From Lysinibacillus sp. FSL W8-0992 (GTDB taxonomy: Bacteria; Bacillota; Bacilli; Bacillales_A; Planococcaceae): DNA of 64,000 bases. Positions 35,291 to 43,943 of this stretch are shown piece after piece (position 1 is the first letter of the stretch; the number at the start of each line of letters is the position of its first letter). Location: assembly GCF_038008685.1 (NCBI RefSeq), contig NZ_JBBOZQ010000001.1, forward strand, positions 2,356,001 to 2,420,000, read 5' to 3'. The position numbers and the translations under genes were made by a program. The notes under the pieces are model-generated. The model was given only the letters and a program-made list of their open reading frames with translations. It did not search any database and was not told the DNA's origin.

Positions 35291-35693
35291 TGTTAACTGC
35301 CAATTTAGCCTCCATATATCTACTTTAACGTTGAAGTAGATCAACTTTCGAGTAACGATAAGATACAAAGAGACCAGCAGCTAAAAATATAGTTGCTGGT
35401 CTCTCTTATGTTTTAAATATAAAATAACAGGTATTTTTTGCATATATTTTCTAATAACTAATTTAATATTGACCAATTTTGTACACACACTCGCCATATT
35501 TTATATGTTCCTTATAGAGAGTCATTTTAGCTTAATTGCCTCAATATGGTGCTTTTTTATGCATTGATTCGCAGAAAATAACAAACATAAATAAGAGTAA
35601 CCATTGATTTAACAGCATTTATGCCGTTCTAATGTTGTGGTTTGTATATGGTTCATAGTATAATTCATTATAGTTTAATTAGGAGTGGAAGAG
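35291..35693. other. 400-base gap before lepA
   Basis: No gene is seen. A stem at 35369-35408 (AGAGACCAGCA with TGCTGGTCTCT) probably ends the acyltransferase transcript, although its T tract is weak. A candidate lepA promoter lies near the end. Confidence 0.6.
35635..35664 (+). promoter_or_regulatory. Candidate lepA promoter
   Basis: TTGTGG (35635-35640) and a perfect TATAAT (35659-35664) are 18 bases apart, about 30 bases before the lepA start. The -35 box is poor. Confidence 0.45.
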
Positions 35694-37520
35694 ATGAACC
35701 GAGAAGCACGATTAAAAAGACAAGAGAATATTCGAAATTTCTCTATTATTGCACATATTGACCACGGGAAATCAACGCTTGCTGACCGTATTTTAGAGCA
35801 AACGAAATCATTGACATCCCGTGAAATGAAAGCACAGCTACTCGACTCAATGGATTTAGAGCGTGAGCGAGGCATAACAATTAAGTTAAATGCAGTCCAA
35901 TTAAAATATGAAGCCAAAAATGGCGAAGTGTATACATTCCATTTAATCGACACACCGGGACATGTCGATTTCACATATGAAGTATCACGTAGTTTAGCTG
36001 CTTGTGAGGGCGCTATTTTAGTTGTGGATGCAGCACAAGGCATCGAAGCACAAACACTGGCTAACGTTTATCTAGCACTTGATAACGACCTAGAAATTAT
36101 GCCAGTCATCAATAAAATCGATTTACCAGCAGCTGACCCAGAACGTGTCCGCCAAGAAATCGAAGACGTAATCGGTTTAGATGCTTCTGATGCTGTATTA
36201 GCATCTGCAAAAGCTGGTATCGGAATTGAAGATATTTTAGAGCAAATTGTTGAAAAGGTTCCTGCACCAACTGGTGATCCAGATGCACCATTACAAGCAC
36301 TTATTTTTGACTCTGTATACGATGCTTATAAAGGTGTTATCATTTCCATTCGAATTATGAATGGTACTGTTAAACAGGGCGATAAAATTCGTATGATGGC
36401 GACAGGTGCGGAATTTGATGTTATTGAAGTCGGCGTACATACTCCGAAAAGTGTACCACAAGAGGAGCTAACCGTTGGAGATGTTGGTTACTTAACAGCG
36501 TCTATTAAAAACGTTGGGGATACGCGAGTTGGGGATACTGTAACATTCGCTAATCGTCCAGCGACAGAGCCATTAGCAGGTTATCGCCGTTTAAATCCAA
36601 TGGTGTACTGTGGATTGTATCCAATTGATACAGCTAAATATAATGACTTACGTGATGCATTAGAAAAATTAGAACTAAATGACTCTGCATTGCAATATGA
36701 GCCTGAAACATCGCAAGCGCTTGGCTTCGGTTTCCGTTGTGGTTTCTTAGGGCTATTGCATATGGAAATCATTCAGGAGCGTATTGAGCGTGAATTTAAC
36801 ATTGATTTAATTACAACAGCTCCATCTGTAATTTACGATGTGCATATGACAGATGGTACGTCCATTAAAGTCGATAATCCATCTTTCATGCCAGATCCAC
36901 AAAAAATTGATCGTGTAGAAGAGCCATATGTAAAAGCGACAATTATGGTACCAAATGATTATGTTGGTGCGGTAATGGAGCTTTGCCAAATTAAACGTGG
37001 TAATTTCATGACGATGGATTATATTGATACTTCACGTGTCAGCATCATTTATGAAATGCCATTATCTGAAATTGTTTATGACTTTTTCGATTATTTAAAA
37101 TCAAATACAAAAGGCTATGCATCATTTGACTATGAGCTTATCGGTTACCAACCTTCAAAACTAGTGAAGATGGATATCCTACTAAATGCTGAGCAAGTCG
37201 ATGCACTTAGCTTTATCGTTCACCGCGACTTTGCTTATGAACGTGGAAAAATCATTGTAGAAAAACTAAAAGAATTAATTCCACGTCAACAATTCGAAGT
37301 TCCAATTCAAGCAGCAGTTGGACAAAAAATTGTAGCTCGTTCGACGATTAAAGCGATGCGTAAAAACGTTTTAGCAAAATGTTACGGTGGGGATATTTCC
37401 CGTAAACGTAAACTTCTTGATAAACAAAAAGAAGGTAAAAAACGTATGAAACAAGTCGGTTCAGTCGAAGTACCACAAGAAGCATTCATGGCTGTACTGA
37501 AGATGGATGATTCGAAGTAA
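35694..37520 (+). CDS. lepA: Elongation factor 4 (LepA)
   Basis: A 608-residue translational GTPase: G1 [10 protein letters not shown]2 RGITIKL, G3 DTPGHVDF and G4 [11 protein letters not shown]-like domains II, III and V follow, then the unique C-terminal domain ([27 protein letters not shown]). It acts on the ribosome in initiation and back-translocation. ATG 35694 is preferred to GTG 35685 because AGGAGTGG contains the latter. In many Bacillales hemN follows; here it does not. Confidence 0.97.
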   Translation: MNREARLKRQENIRNFSIIAHIDHGKSTLADRILEQTKSLTSREMKAQLLDSMDLERERGITIKLNAVQLKYEAKNGEVYTFHLIDTPGHVDFTYEVSRSLAACEGAILVVDAAQGIEAQTLANVYLALDNDLEIMPVINKIDLPAADPERVRQEIEDVIGLDASDAVLASAKAGIGIEDILEQIVEKVPAPTGDPDAPLQALIFDSVYDAYKGVIISIRIMNGTVKQGDKIRMMATGAEFDVIEVGVHTPKSVPQEELTVGDVGYLTASIKNVGDTRVGDTVTFANRPATEPLAGYRRLNPMVYCGLYPIDTAKYNDLRDALEKLELNDSALQYEPETSQALGFGFRCGFLGLLHMEIIQERIEREFNIDLITTAPSVIYDVHMTDGTSIKVDNPSFMPDPQKIDRVEEPYVKATIMVPNDYVGAVMELCQIKRGNFMTMDYIDTSRVSIIYEMPLSEIVYDFFDYLKSNTKGYASFDYELIGYQPSKLVKMDILLNAEQVDALSFIVHRDFAYERGKIIVEKLKELIPRQQFEVPIQAAVGQKIVARSTIKAMRKNVLAKCYGGDISRKRKLLDKQKEGKKRMKQVGSVEVPQEAFMAVLKMDDSK

Positions 37521-37643
37521 TTCAGTAGTGATAAGGGTTTGTAACGTGTTTTGACAATTTATTTTAGGGTAGAATGGTGGGGCTCCCCATCAATTCCCCA
37601 CCATAAAAAAATACGTTAGTAATTTTTATATATCTTGAGCAAA

Positions 37644-37920
37644 TGAATCAAAGGTGTTCGTAGCATCTCTGGTCATTTTCCAGCATTCTATGGTGTTCAA
37701 ATTACTATCAGTGTACAAAATGAAGCGTTTTGGAATATAGTTAACCCTGATAATATCCTGGGTACTGATAATCCTGTTGGTGATAATAATATATTAGAAC
37801 CAGGTGATACAACAGTCATATTTGATTGTTTGAATAGTAGGATACAATATGAAATGAGTATAGTGAAAATAAAGAAGGTATTGTTTACTATACAAATACT
37901 ATTATTGTTACAACTAACTA
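37644..37920 (+). pseudogene. Fossil of an unknown probable secreted protein
   Basis: Continuous protein-like sequence without a start codon. One frame reads GVQITISVQNEAFWNIVNP, DNILGTDNPVGDNNILEPGD and TTVIFDC. It then shifts frame near 37850 into NEYSENKEGIVYYTNTIIVT before TAA. An in-frame TGA lies just upstream. The regular polar beta-type composition suggests an exported domain, but I do not recognise the family. A strong terminator follows, supporting a former gene. Confidence 0.45.
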
Positions 37921-37938
37921 ATAAAAATTTCTGAGTTA

Positions 37939-37977
37939 GAAAAGCCTTTCACATTTCTGTGGAGGGCTTTTCTTTTT
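37939..37977 (+). terminator. Terminator after the gene fossil
   Basis: GAAAAGCC-TTTCACA pairs with TGTGGAG-GGCTTTTC around TTTC and is followed by T-rich sequence. Confidence 0.87.
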
Positions 37978-38005
37978 CTTATTCAAAAATAGGAGCGTGA
38001 GCCTT

Positions 38006-38119
38006 ATGGGAGGTATTATTTTGCAACAGGCTATGAGAACTGAAATAGAAAGCTTTATTGCGCACGCTGTTAAGGACGGTATTATTTCAGGATTTTCAAA
38101 ATGGTACAATGACTACTGA
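38006..38119 (+). CDS. Possible 37-residue peptide
   Basis: ATG 38006 follows AGGAGCGTGA. The frame encodes 37 residues beginning MGGIILQQAMRTEIESFIAH and ending KWYNDY before TGA 38117. It looks amphipathic, with a Gly-rich middle. There is no recognised family. It lies between a gene fossil and a PepSY gene in a decayed region, so it may be real or a remnant. Confidence 0.35.
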   Translation: MGGIILQQAMRTEIESFIAHAVKDGIISGFSKWYNDY

Positions 38120-38238
38120 CCGTTTGATTTGTTGATATGTCATCAATTCAGCAGAGAGGTAGTAAATGATAAGTGATAACAGTTTTCCTTATTTTTGCAT
38201 ACTATAGGAGCATGTATGCAAAAAGAGGAGGATAAAAT

Positions 38239-38463
38239 ATGGTAATGCCTTCATATAATCAGAGAATTACTCCCCAGCAGGCAATGCAGATTGCTGTGCA
38301 AAGAGTACCTGGCCAAATCATTCATTATGGTATGGATATGGAAAACGGCACTTTAGTGTATGAAATATTCATTTTAACTGCTCAAAATAAGATTTATGAA
38401 GTAGAAGTAAATGCAAAAACAGGTGTAGTCCGGAAAATTGAAGAAGAGAATGATTATGATTAA
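38239..38463 (+). CDS. Small PepSY-domain protein
   Basis: A 74-residue protein formed by one PepSY domain: ITPQQAMQIAVQRVPGQIIHYGMD, LVYEIFILTAQNKIYEVEVNAKTG and VVRKIEEEND. PepSY domains are found as protease propeptides or regulators, usually outside the cell. This copy has no signal peptide, so its location is unclear. ATG 38239 follows AGAGGAGGATAAA. It is flanked by a possible peptide and an IS remnant. Confidence 0.8.
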   Translation: MVMPSYNQRITPQQAMQIAVQRVPGQIIHYGMDMENGTLVYEIFILTAQNKIYEVEVNAKTGVVRKIEEENDYD

Positions 38464-38529
38464 TTAAAAAATAAAAGGACAGGACTTACTTAGCTGAATA
38501 TACAATAAATAACGACTCCAAAATGAACT

Positions 38530-38575
38530 GCACCCCAATTGTTAGACAAAACCTAACAATTGAGGTGCGTTTTTA
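38530..38575 (+). terminator. Terminator at the IS left end
   Basis: GCACCCCAATTGTTAG pairs with CTAACAATTGAGGTGC (one mismatch) and is followed by GTTTTTAT. IS3-family ends often carry such a hairpin, which blocks outside transcription. Confidence 0.75.
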
Positions 38576-38635
38576 TATGGTTAAATTTACACTAGACAAT
38601 ACTTTACTTACAATATTTTGAAAGCATGTAACACT

Positions 38636-38722
38636 TATAAGCAAGAGCTTGAACAATGCATTGAATACTACAATCACAAACGAATTAAGTCAAAGCTAAA
38701 AGGATTAAGTCCAGTACAATAA
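38636..38722 (+). pseudogene. IS3 transposase OrfB C-terminal fragment
   Basis: About 28 codons encode [20 protein letters not shown] followed by LKGLSPVQ, the conserved end of the IS3-family DDE integrase. The catalytic core is absent. Confidence 0.8.
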
Positions 38723-38826
38723 CGAACTTAATCCTTACAAGCTCCTTAACTAAATAAAGTGTCTAACTTTTTGGATTCATTTCAAAAATGGGTGGTCAAA
38801 ATAAATAAAACCTAATGAATCTTATA

Positions 38827-38988
38827 TTATAATGAAGTTGATTTACTTTTCTTCTCATTAATAATAAGGTCTTCTTTTTGTGGGCGAGTGGTTTCAGTAT
38901 GTTCATCACGCTCATTAGGTTTTTTAATAGTTGATTGTTTTGTTGGCTCGTCTGTTGCAAATTCTGTGTCTTTTTTATCCCTTTTCAT
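38827..38988 (-). CDS. 53-residue hydrophilic protein
   Basis: On the minus strand, ATG 38988 follows a perfect AGGAGGTG ribosome site and encodes 53 highly charged residues (MKRDKKDTEFATDEPTKQST, then IKKPNERDEHTE and so on, ending SKSTSL). No hydrophobic segment is present; it is probably disordered. I do not recognise a family. The ideal ribosome site is the main support for it being a gene. Confidence 0.6.
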   Translation of the reverse strand: MKRDKKDTEFATDEPTKQSTIKKPNERDEHTETTRPQKEDLIINEKKSKSTSL

Positions 38989-39177
38989 TTCAACACCTCC
39001 TAAAGATATTATTTAACTTATCCCAATAAAATATCCTTAATTATTTCAACTTCATACTTTCAACTATAGCGGAGCTGGTTTTTTTATTTGCAATGAAAAA
39101 GCAATATAGAAGAGTTAATTATTCTTCACTTTAAAATTCCAATAAATGGTCGATATATAAACAAGAGGTGATGTAAT

Positions 39178-39882
39178 ATGAAACTTACGAATGAAGTAAA
39201 TTCTTCTAATTTCATGAAGCTGTCAAATGTATCAGCAAGTAAGCCTAAATTGGTTCAGCAAAATCTTATAGTACATAAAGATACATTAACAATTGGACAA
39301 CAAGCTCGTAATTTGTTTAAAGGGCAGCAAGCTAAAACAAGTCTTATCGAAAGTTTAATGAAACAACGTGAGAATATTCAAAAGATGAAAAGTGACCTAA
39401 GTGAACGTACGTTAGAAAGTGGCGGCGACTTATCATCTATTAAAGAACAACTAAAAGATTTTGAAAAGCAAATAGCTGATATTGATGCGCAAATAGCTGA
39501 ACAGCAAACGGATGAGCAAAAGAAAACGACAAACCAAAATGAACAGGATTTAAAAAACGAAAAGCCATCCAACTCAATGGAAAATCTTTTAGAAAAATCT
39601 GTTTCACTCGAACAAGTGAAAACACTAGAGTTGACAAAAAATTCATTAGGACGTGAGCAAAATCGCCTTTCCAGTGAATTAGAGATGGATGCAGACCGAG
39701 GTATTTTTATTGATAGTAAATATGAAAAACTTTCGGATTTAGAGGATCGTATTCAAACAGTTCAAGAACAAGTTGCTGAAGAAATCCAGAATACGAATAA
39801 TAATGAACTAAATGATGAAAATTCTTTAGCTTCTATGCATGAAAACGAAGAGCTTCAGGAATCACAAACGGATAATCAATAA
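39178..39882 (+). CDS. Coiled-coil protein of unknown function
   Basis: A 234-residue Gln/Glu/Lys/Asn-rich protein. Coiled-coil segments lie at about residues 60-115 (RENIQKMKSDLSERTLESGG; LKDFEKQIADIDAQIAEQQT) and 145-215. There is no signal peptide or transmembrane helix. The N-terminus (LTNEVNSSNFMKLSNVSASK) resembles leader regions of flagellar-hook or spore proteins only loosely. ATG 39178 follows AGAGGTGATG. It is a single gene with its own terminator. The function is unknown. Confidence 0.75.
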   Translation: MKLTNEVNSSNFMKLSNVSASKPKLVQQNLIVHKDTLTIGQQARNLFKGQQAKTSLIESLMKQRENIQKMKSDLSERTLESGGDLSSIKEQLKDFEKQIADIDAQIAEQQTDEQKKTTNQNEQDLKNEKPSNSMENLLEKSVSLEQVKTLELTKNSLGREQNRLSSELEMDADRGIFIDSKYEKLSDLEDRIQTVQEQVAEEIQNTNNNELNDENSLASMHENEELQESQTDNQ

Positions 39883-39978
39883 TGAGCATGAATAAGCTCA
39901 ATAAAGCTATGTTGAAGATGGACGAAGGAAATAATTCAACAACTATATAGTTTTAGCGCCAATATAGAATTAAAAATA

Positions 39979-40015
39979 GCCCAGGTTCTCAAGTAATGTA
40001 GAGCCTGGGTTTTTA
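39979..40015 (+). terminator. Terminator after the coiled-coil gene
   Basis: CCCAGGTTCT (39980-39989) pairs with AGAGCCTGGG (40000-40009) and is followed by TTTTTATT. Confidence 0.88.
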
Positions 40016-40147
40016 TTATTTAGTTCATAAAGAAATTGTTTTTCTCAAAAGTTTTATGTAAGCTTCGTAGCTAAAATTGAAATGTTCAAACAAAAAAGGT
40101 TAATATTAGTAAATATCGAAATTGTTAGCTTATATTAAATAATTGTA

Positions 40148-40283
40148 GGGAGACAAGTTATTGTGACCATACCAATAAAAAAACAAATTCACTGAAATTG
40201 AGGATAATTTTTATTTTGTTTTTAAAGATTTAGATGGAAATTTATTGATAATTTGTAGTGAACAACTTAACCAAGTTCGGTAA
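40148..40283 (+). pseudogene. Fossil of a VOC (glyoxalase/bleomycin resistance) protein
   Basis: The frame reads TEIEDNFYFVFKDLDGNLLI followed by ICSEQLNQVR and a stop, the typical C-terminal beta strand and metal-site region of VOC proteins. Upstream, VIVTIPIKK is in another frame, joined through an A-rich run, so a frameshift is likely. There is no N-terminal half. Confidence 0.4.
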
Positions 40284-40442
40284 GCTAGAGGGGATTGAAA
40301 AGGGAATATGCAAATGACTATTGTTTGAAAGCCTATAATTCTCAAATAGTAAAGGTGGTTTTGACAGCTTGAGTGCGGGAACTTCTCTTTCACGTTGGGC
40401 ATATGCTGACACTATATGTCGATTTGAAAGGATGTCTAGTAT

Positions 40443-41312
40443 ATGTTTCCGTATCCAGGAAATTATCCATTTTCCTATCCTGATTATAGTTTAATGCCAT
40501 GGAGGTATTATTCCTCCTCTTATTCAGATGAATGGAATTGCGCTCACGAAGCGGATGCAAGCACCTATTCACATGCACAACGGCTGATGTTCGTACTTGT
40601 CCATGGTTCTTGGGCTGATGCTCACTTTTGGGACGGTGTAGCCGCTATCCTTCGTAGTCGAGGACATGTCGTTTATACACCGGAATATGCAGGTCATGGC
40701 AATGACCCGAACAAGAATGTTACACATGCAATGATTACAAAGTCTGTCGTTGATTTTATTAAGCAATTGAATATACGTAATTTTATTCTTGTCGGGCACA
40801 GCTTTGGTGGAACAGTTATCCAAAAGGTTGCAGAGCAGATACCGGATCGCATAAAGCGTCTTGTTTTCTGGGACGCGTTTGTACTGCAAGATGGCGAATC
40901 CGTTGCCGACGCATTTCCTCCACAAATGAGGCAAGGTTTCGAGCAGCTCAGAATCGCTTCTAACGACGATACAATCATGCTCCCATTTCCGTTGTTTCGG
41001 GATTCGTTCGTCAATACTGCCACTTTGCAAGAAGCCAAAAGGATGTATGCGGTCATCACCCCAGAACCTGCTAAGCCACTATTCGAGAAGCTGGATCTTA
41101 AAGCCTTCTACACACTCTCTATACCAAAAAGTTACGTTTATTTTTACCAAGACAATGCTTTACCACAAGGGGAGGGCTACGGCTGGCATCCGAATATGTC
41201 TAGACGACTCGGACAGTTCCGCCTGATAGTAGGCGATGGTGATCACTTTACGGACACACGTACAAGACCTGCTATGTTAGCACAGAAGTTTTACGAGGCG
41301 GGGAGGGACTAA
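40443..41312 (+). CDS. Alpha/beta hydrolase
   Basis: A 289-residue alpha/beta-fold hydrolase: oxyanion region LVHGSWADAHFWDGVA, nucleophile elbow GHSFGG, and a late GDGDHFTDT supplying the His. It resembles esterase/EstC-type proteins. The first 48 residues are an unusual Tyr/Pro/Ser-rich extension (MFPYPGNYPFSYPDYSLMPW) before the fold begins. The gene looks richer in G+C than its neighbours, suggesting acquisition. ATG 40443 follows GAAAGGATG. The substrate is unknown. Confidence 0.85.
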   Translation: MFPYPGNYPFSYPDYSLMPWRYYSSSYSDEWNCAHEADASTYSHAQRLMFVLVHGSWADAHFWDGVAAILRSRGHVVYTPEYAGHGNDPNKNVTHAMITKSVVDFIKQLNIRNFILVGHSFGGTVIQKVAEQIPDRIKRLVFWDAFVLQDGESVADAFPPQMRQGFEQLRIASNDDTIMLPFPLFRDSFVNTATLQEAKRMYAVITPEPAKPLFEKLDLKAFYTLSIPKSYVYFYQDNALPQGEGYGWHPNMSRRLGQFRLIVGDGDHFTDTRTRPAMLAQKFYEAGRD

Positions 41313-41338
41313 GTGCTATAAGGAAGTTGAATAAACGA

Positions 41339-41371
41339 TGAAAAGACTACTCAGTGATGGTGGTCTTTTCC
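41339..41371 (+). terminator. Probable terminator after the hydrolase
   Basis: GAAAAGAC (41340-41347) pairs with GTCTTTTC (41363-41370) around ACTC-like loop sequence. The T tract is weak. Confidence 0.5.
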
Positions 41372-41590
41372 TCAGATAAATTTTTAAACAACCGGCAAAC
41401 CTTTATATATTAATCTTTTTTACATATAGTAACTAAATCCAACATAATGATATGTATAATATAAGCCCTCTTATATACATTTTATTACCACTTACTGTGT
41501 TAAAAACAACCAATCTAAAATTTAATGTTACATTATGGACTAAGAAACGAAATTTCTTTGATAAAATTTATAATTCTAGGGGACCGCAAA

Positions 41591-42229
41591 ATGAATAAAA
41601 AAACTTGGCTTATTTTTTGTTGCTTAGCTATTGGTATAGCTAGTTATTCTATTGTTCAATATTTGATATTGGATGCACATCAAGCAGGATTTGTTAGTAT
41701 GAAACTTATGTTTATTAATACATTAGATTCGCTTTGGTATACCATGCTTTATACCCATATTATATATAGTGTACTGGCATTAGTTATAGGTCCCTTTACA
41801 TTATTCTCAAAGTTTAGAGAAAACAATATAAAGCGACATCGAATATTAGGGAAAATCTATATGATTGGCATATTTTTCGGGAGTGTTTCAGGTCTTTATT
41901 TAGCATTTTACGCTACGGGGGGATTCGTATCACAGCTCGGTTTTAGCACACTATCTATATTGTGGATGATTACTGGATATCAAGCAGTAGTTAAAATTAA
42001 AGAACAAAAAATTTATGATCATCAAAAATGGATGATACGAAATTATTCGTTAACTTTCGCTGCTGTAACATTGAGAATTTGGCTTTTAGTCTTTACTGTA
42101 TTATTTGGATTTGAAAATTTTATAATTAGTTATCCTATCATTTCATGGTTATGTTGGGTGCCTAATCTCATTGTTGCACAGTGGATAATACAACGGAAGC
42201 TTCAAGTTAGTGCACAATATATTGAATAA
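41591..42229 (+). CDS. DUF2306 membrane protein
   Basis: A 212-residue polytopic protein with about six helices and family features: YTHIIYSVLALVIGPFTLFS, RHRILGKIYMIGIF and YDHQKWMIRNYSLTFAAVTL. The His residues in RHRILGK and DHQKWMIRN are conserved in DUF2306. The function is unknown. ATG 41591 is chosen; an earlier TTG-type start at 41525 has no ribosome site. It is a single gene followed by a weak hairpin at 42238-42265. Confidence 0.8.
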   Translation: MNKKTWLIFCCLAIGIASYSIVQYLILDAHQAGFVSMKLMFINTLDSLWYTMLYTHIIYSVLALVIGPFTLFSKFRENNIKRHRILGKIYMIGIFFGSVSGLYLAFYATGGFVSQLGFSTLSILWMITGYQAVVKIKEQKIYDHQKWMIRNYSLTFAAVTLRIWLLVFTVLFGFENFIISYPIISWLCWVPNLIVAQWIIQRKLQVSAQYIE

Positions 42230-42678
42230 GACAGGAAAGGCCACTTCATGTAGGGTGGTCTTCTTTGCAGTTTATTAGATTTTTAAACTATAAAATTAAT
42301 TATGAAAAAAGATTTTGGTGAGCTGAATATTTACAAAAAAGATTAAATAAAAGCTAATAAAAGGAAAATGTTTTGATACATAATACTCAAATTTTCACCA
42401 AAAAATTTTCTGAATTTTATAAAAATGATGTGATTTAACTATTGAATGAGAATCGTTATCAATGATAAATTATTGGTAACTCGAGGTAGTTTAGCTATAG
42501 CTATTTAAATTAAGTATGTTCACTATTAAATTTAAATACTAATAATATCAGGCTATATTGCTCTATTATAGGATTATGTCGCTTAGAGTTAACAAATGAC
42601 AGTATTGTATCGTTACGAAAGTTAACCTAACTACAAGCTTTGAAGAAGGTAAGATTTTTGTAAAGGGGGCAAGTTGAT
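42230..42678. other. 450-base AT-rich gap with a Fur-like box
   Basis: No gene is seen. A weak hairpin follows the DUF2306 gene, then a Fur box-like element at 42447-42461. About 200 AT-rich bases lead to the small membrane protein. Confidence 0.55.
42447..42461. promoter_or_regulatory. Fur box-like element
   Basis: TGAGAATCGTTATCA matches the Bacillus 7-1-7 Fur consensus TGATAATNATTATCA at all but two positions. TTGAAT and TAAATT flank it as possible -35 and -10 boxes (18 bases apart). The next gene is over 200 bases away. Confidence 0.55.
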
Positions 42679-42864
42679 ATGAGATTAAGACCATATCATT
42701 ATTTAGTGATAATCCCAGTCAGTATAAGCTGTATTGCATCATATTTAACTATAACTTCAAATACAAAAACGATTATTTATCTTATTGCGGCTTTGTTAGT
42801 AATTATTTCTATACCTTTGGGCTATAAAGATTATAAAGAATACAAACAAGAGACTAAATATTAA
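42679..42864 (+). CDS. 61-residue membrane protein
   Basis: A small protein with two predicted transmembrane helices (LVIIPVSISCIASYLTI and TIIYLIAALLVIISIPLGY) and a charged tail KDYKEYKQETKY. ATG 42679 follows AAAGGGGG. It resembles no family I can name. The Fur-like box is about 220 bases upstream, so iron control is conceivable but unproven. Confidence 0.6.
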   Translation: MRLRPYHYLVIIPVSISCIASYLTITSNTKTIIYLIAALLVIISIPLGYKDYKEYKQETKY

Positions 42865-43236
42865 TAAGTATTTTTTAGGACTGTTGGCATAGAAAACAGT
42901 GGTTTCCTTTGTCAATCCAGTTTAATTTGATTTTTGGTGTTGTTTATCAGATTAAAAAAGTAAAAATACAACATAATGTAAAATGACCATTTAGATTATA
43001 AAATTAATTATTGGCGTCGAAAAAAAGTAAGAAGAATACATGTTCAAATCAATAAAAAATGACCAGGGACTAGCACAATAAAAGTGAACCTGGTCATTTT
43101 ATTATTAGCATAAATCGTAAACAAAATACAAAATAATGGTAAAAATAGTAACTGCCGAAAATACATATAGTATATGATGATATAAGAATAGGAAAGTTGT
43201 ACCGTCTTTGGATAATAGGAACGGAGGGGATTGACC
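42865..43236. other. 370-base gap before the SUKH gene
   Basis: No gene is seen. It contains the terminator at 43056-43103. The remaining sequence is AT-rich, ending in the ribosome site CGGAGGGGA before 43237. Confidence 0.55.
43056..43103 (+). terminator. Terminator-like hairpin
   Basis: AATGACCAGG (43058-43067) pairs with CCTGGTCATT (43089-43098) around a long loop and is followed by TTATT. Confidence 0.65.
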
Positions 43237-43890
43237 ATGGATTATCGTATGTTCGAGCATCGAATTGCGAATATAGTGGAACGAATGAATGCAATAGGTG
43301 GAGATGTATCCCAAGTAATGGTTGGTGCTCCTGCGTCTTCACAACAAATAGCAGAATGTGAAAACCAATTAGGCTTCCCACTTCCTGAAAGTTTTAAAAA
43401 GGTACTGTTAGAGTTTTCATCAACATGTAACTTGCGGTGGGTTTTCCCTGATGATTATCAACTAGATGATGAATTGGATGGAATCTTTAGCGGGATGCTT
43501 CACTGGGATTTAGGATTATTGAAAGAGCTGAATGATGATAAAAATGGATGGGTTACAGAAGTTTTTTCAAATCCAAATAATGAGTATGACAAAGTGTGGC
43601 ATCATACATTAGCCTTTTATGAGGTAGGCAATGGAGATTATTTTGCATTTGACCTCGTTGATAATAGTCCTGATGCTTGTGTCGTTTATTTAAGTCATGA
43701 TGATGGTGAAGGCCATGGCTATAAATTAGGGGACAACTTTATTGATTTTTTGGAGAAATGGTCAAGAGTTGCATTTGCAGGAGGGGAAGATTGGCAGTGG
43801 CTACCGTTCACATCAAATTCACAAAGTGGGATTTTACCAGAAAGTCAATCTGCGAAGATGTTCAGAAGTTTATTAAAGTTACCAATTTAA
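43237..43890 (+). CDS. SMI1/KNR4 (SUKH) family protein
   Basis: A 217-residue protein with the SUKH core: ASSQQIAECENQLGFPLPES, FKKVLLEFSSTCNLRW, NGDYFAFDLVDNSPDACVVY and LSHDDGEGHGYKLGDNF. Many SUKH proteins are immunity proteins against contact-dependent nuclease toxins. No toxin gene is visible nearby, so this may be an orphan immunity gene. ATG 43237 follows CGGAGGGGA; TTG 43231 abuts that site and is rejected. Confidence 0.82.
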   Translation: MDYRMFEHRIANIVERMNAIGGDVSQVMVGAPASSQQIAECENQLGFPLPESFKKVLLEFSSTCNLRWVFPDDYQLDDELDGIFSGMLHWDLGLLKELNDDKNGWVTEVFSNPNNEYDKVWHHTLAFYEVGNGDYFAFDLVDNSPDACVVYLSHDDGEGHGYKLGDNFIDFLEKWSRVAFAGGEDWQWLPFTSNSQSGILPESQSAKMFRSLLKLPI

Positions 43891-43943
43891 TTTGAAATGC
43901 TAAAAACGACTAGAGAGTAGATCTACTAAAGGAGCTAAGAACA

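Larger units (their letters stand above)
38524..38784 (+). mobile_element. IS3-family deletion remnant (261 bp)
   Basis: The left end starts TGAACTGCACCCCAATTGTT and the right end reads TGTCTAACTTTTTGG up to TTCA. The two form imperfect terminal inverted repeats sharing GTTAGACA. Four A flank each side as a possible target duplication. Almost all of the transposase is deleted; only the last OrfB codons remain (about 38636-38722), reading [20 protein letters not shown] then LSPVQ. It cannot move by itself. Confidence 0.8.
39883..40442. other. 560-base gap with terminator and VOC fossil
   Basis: Contains the terminator of the coiled-coil gene and the fossil at 40148-40283. The rest is AT-rich without clear features until the ribosome site of the hydrolase gene. 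Confidence 0.6.
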
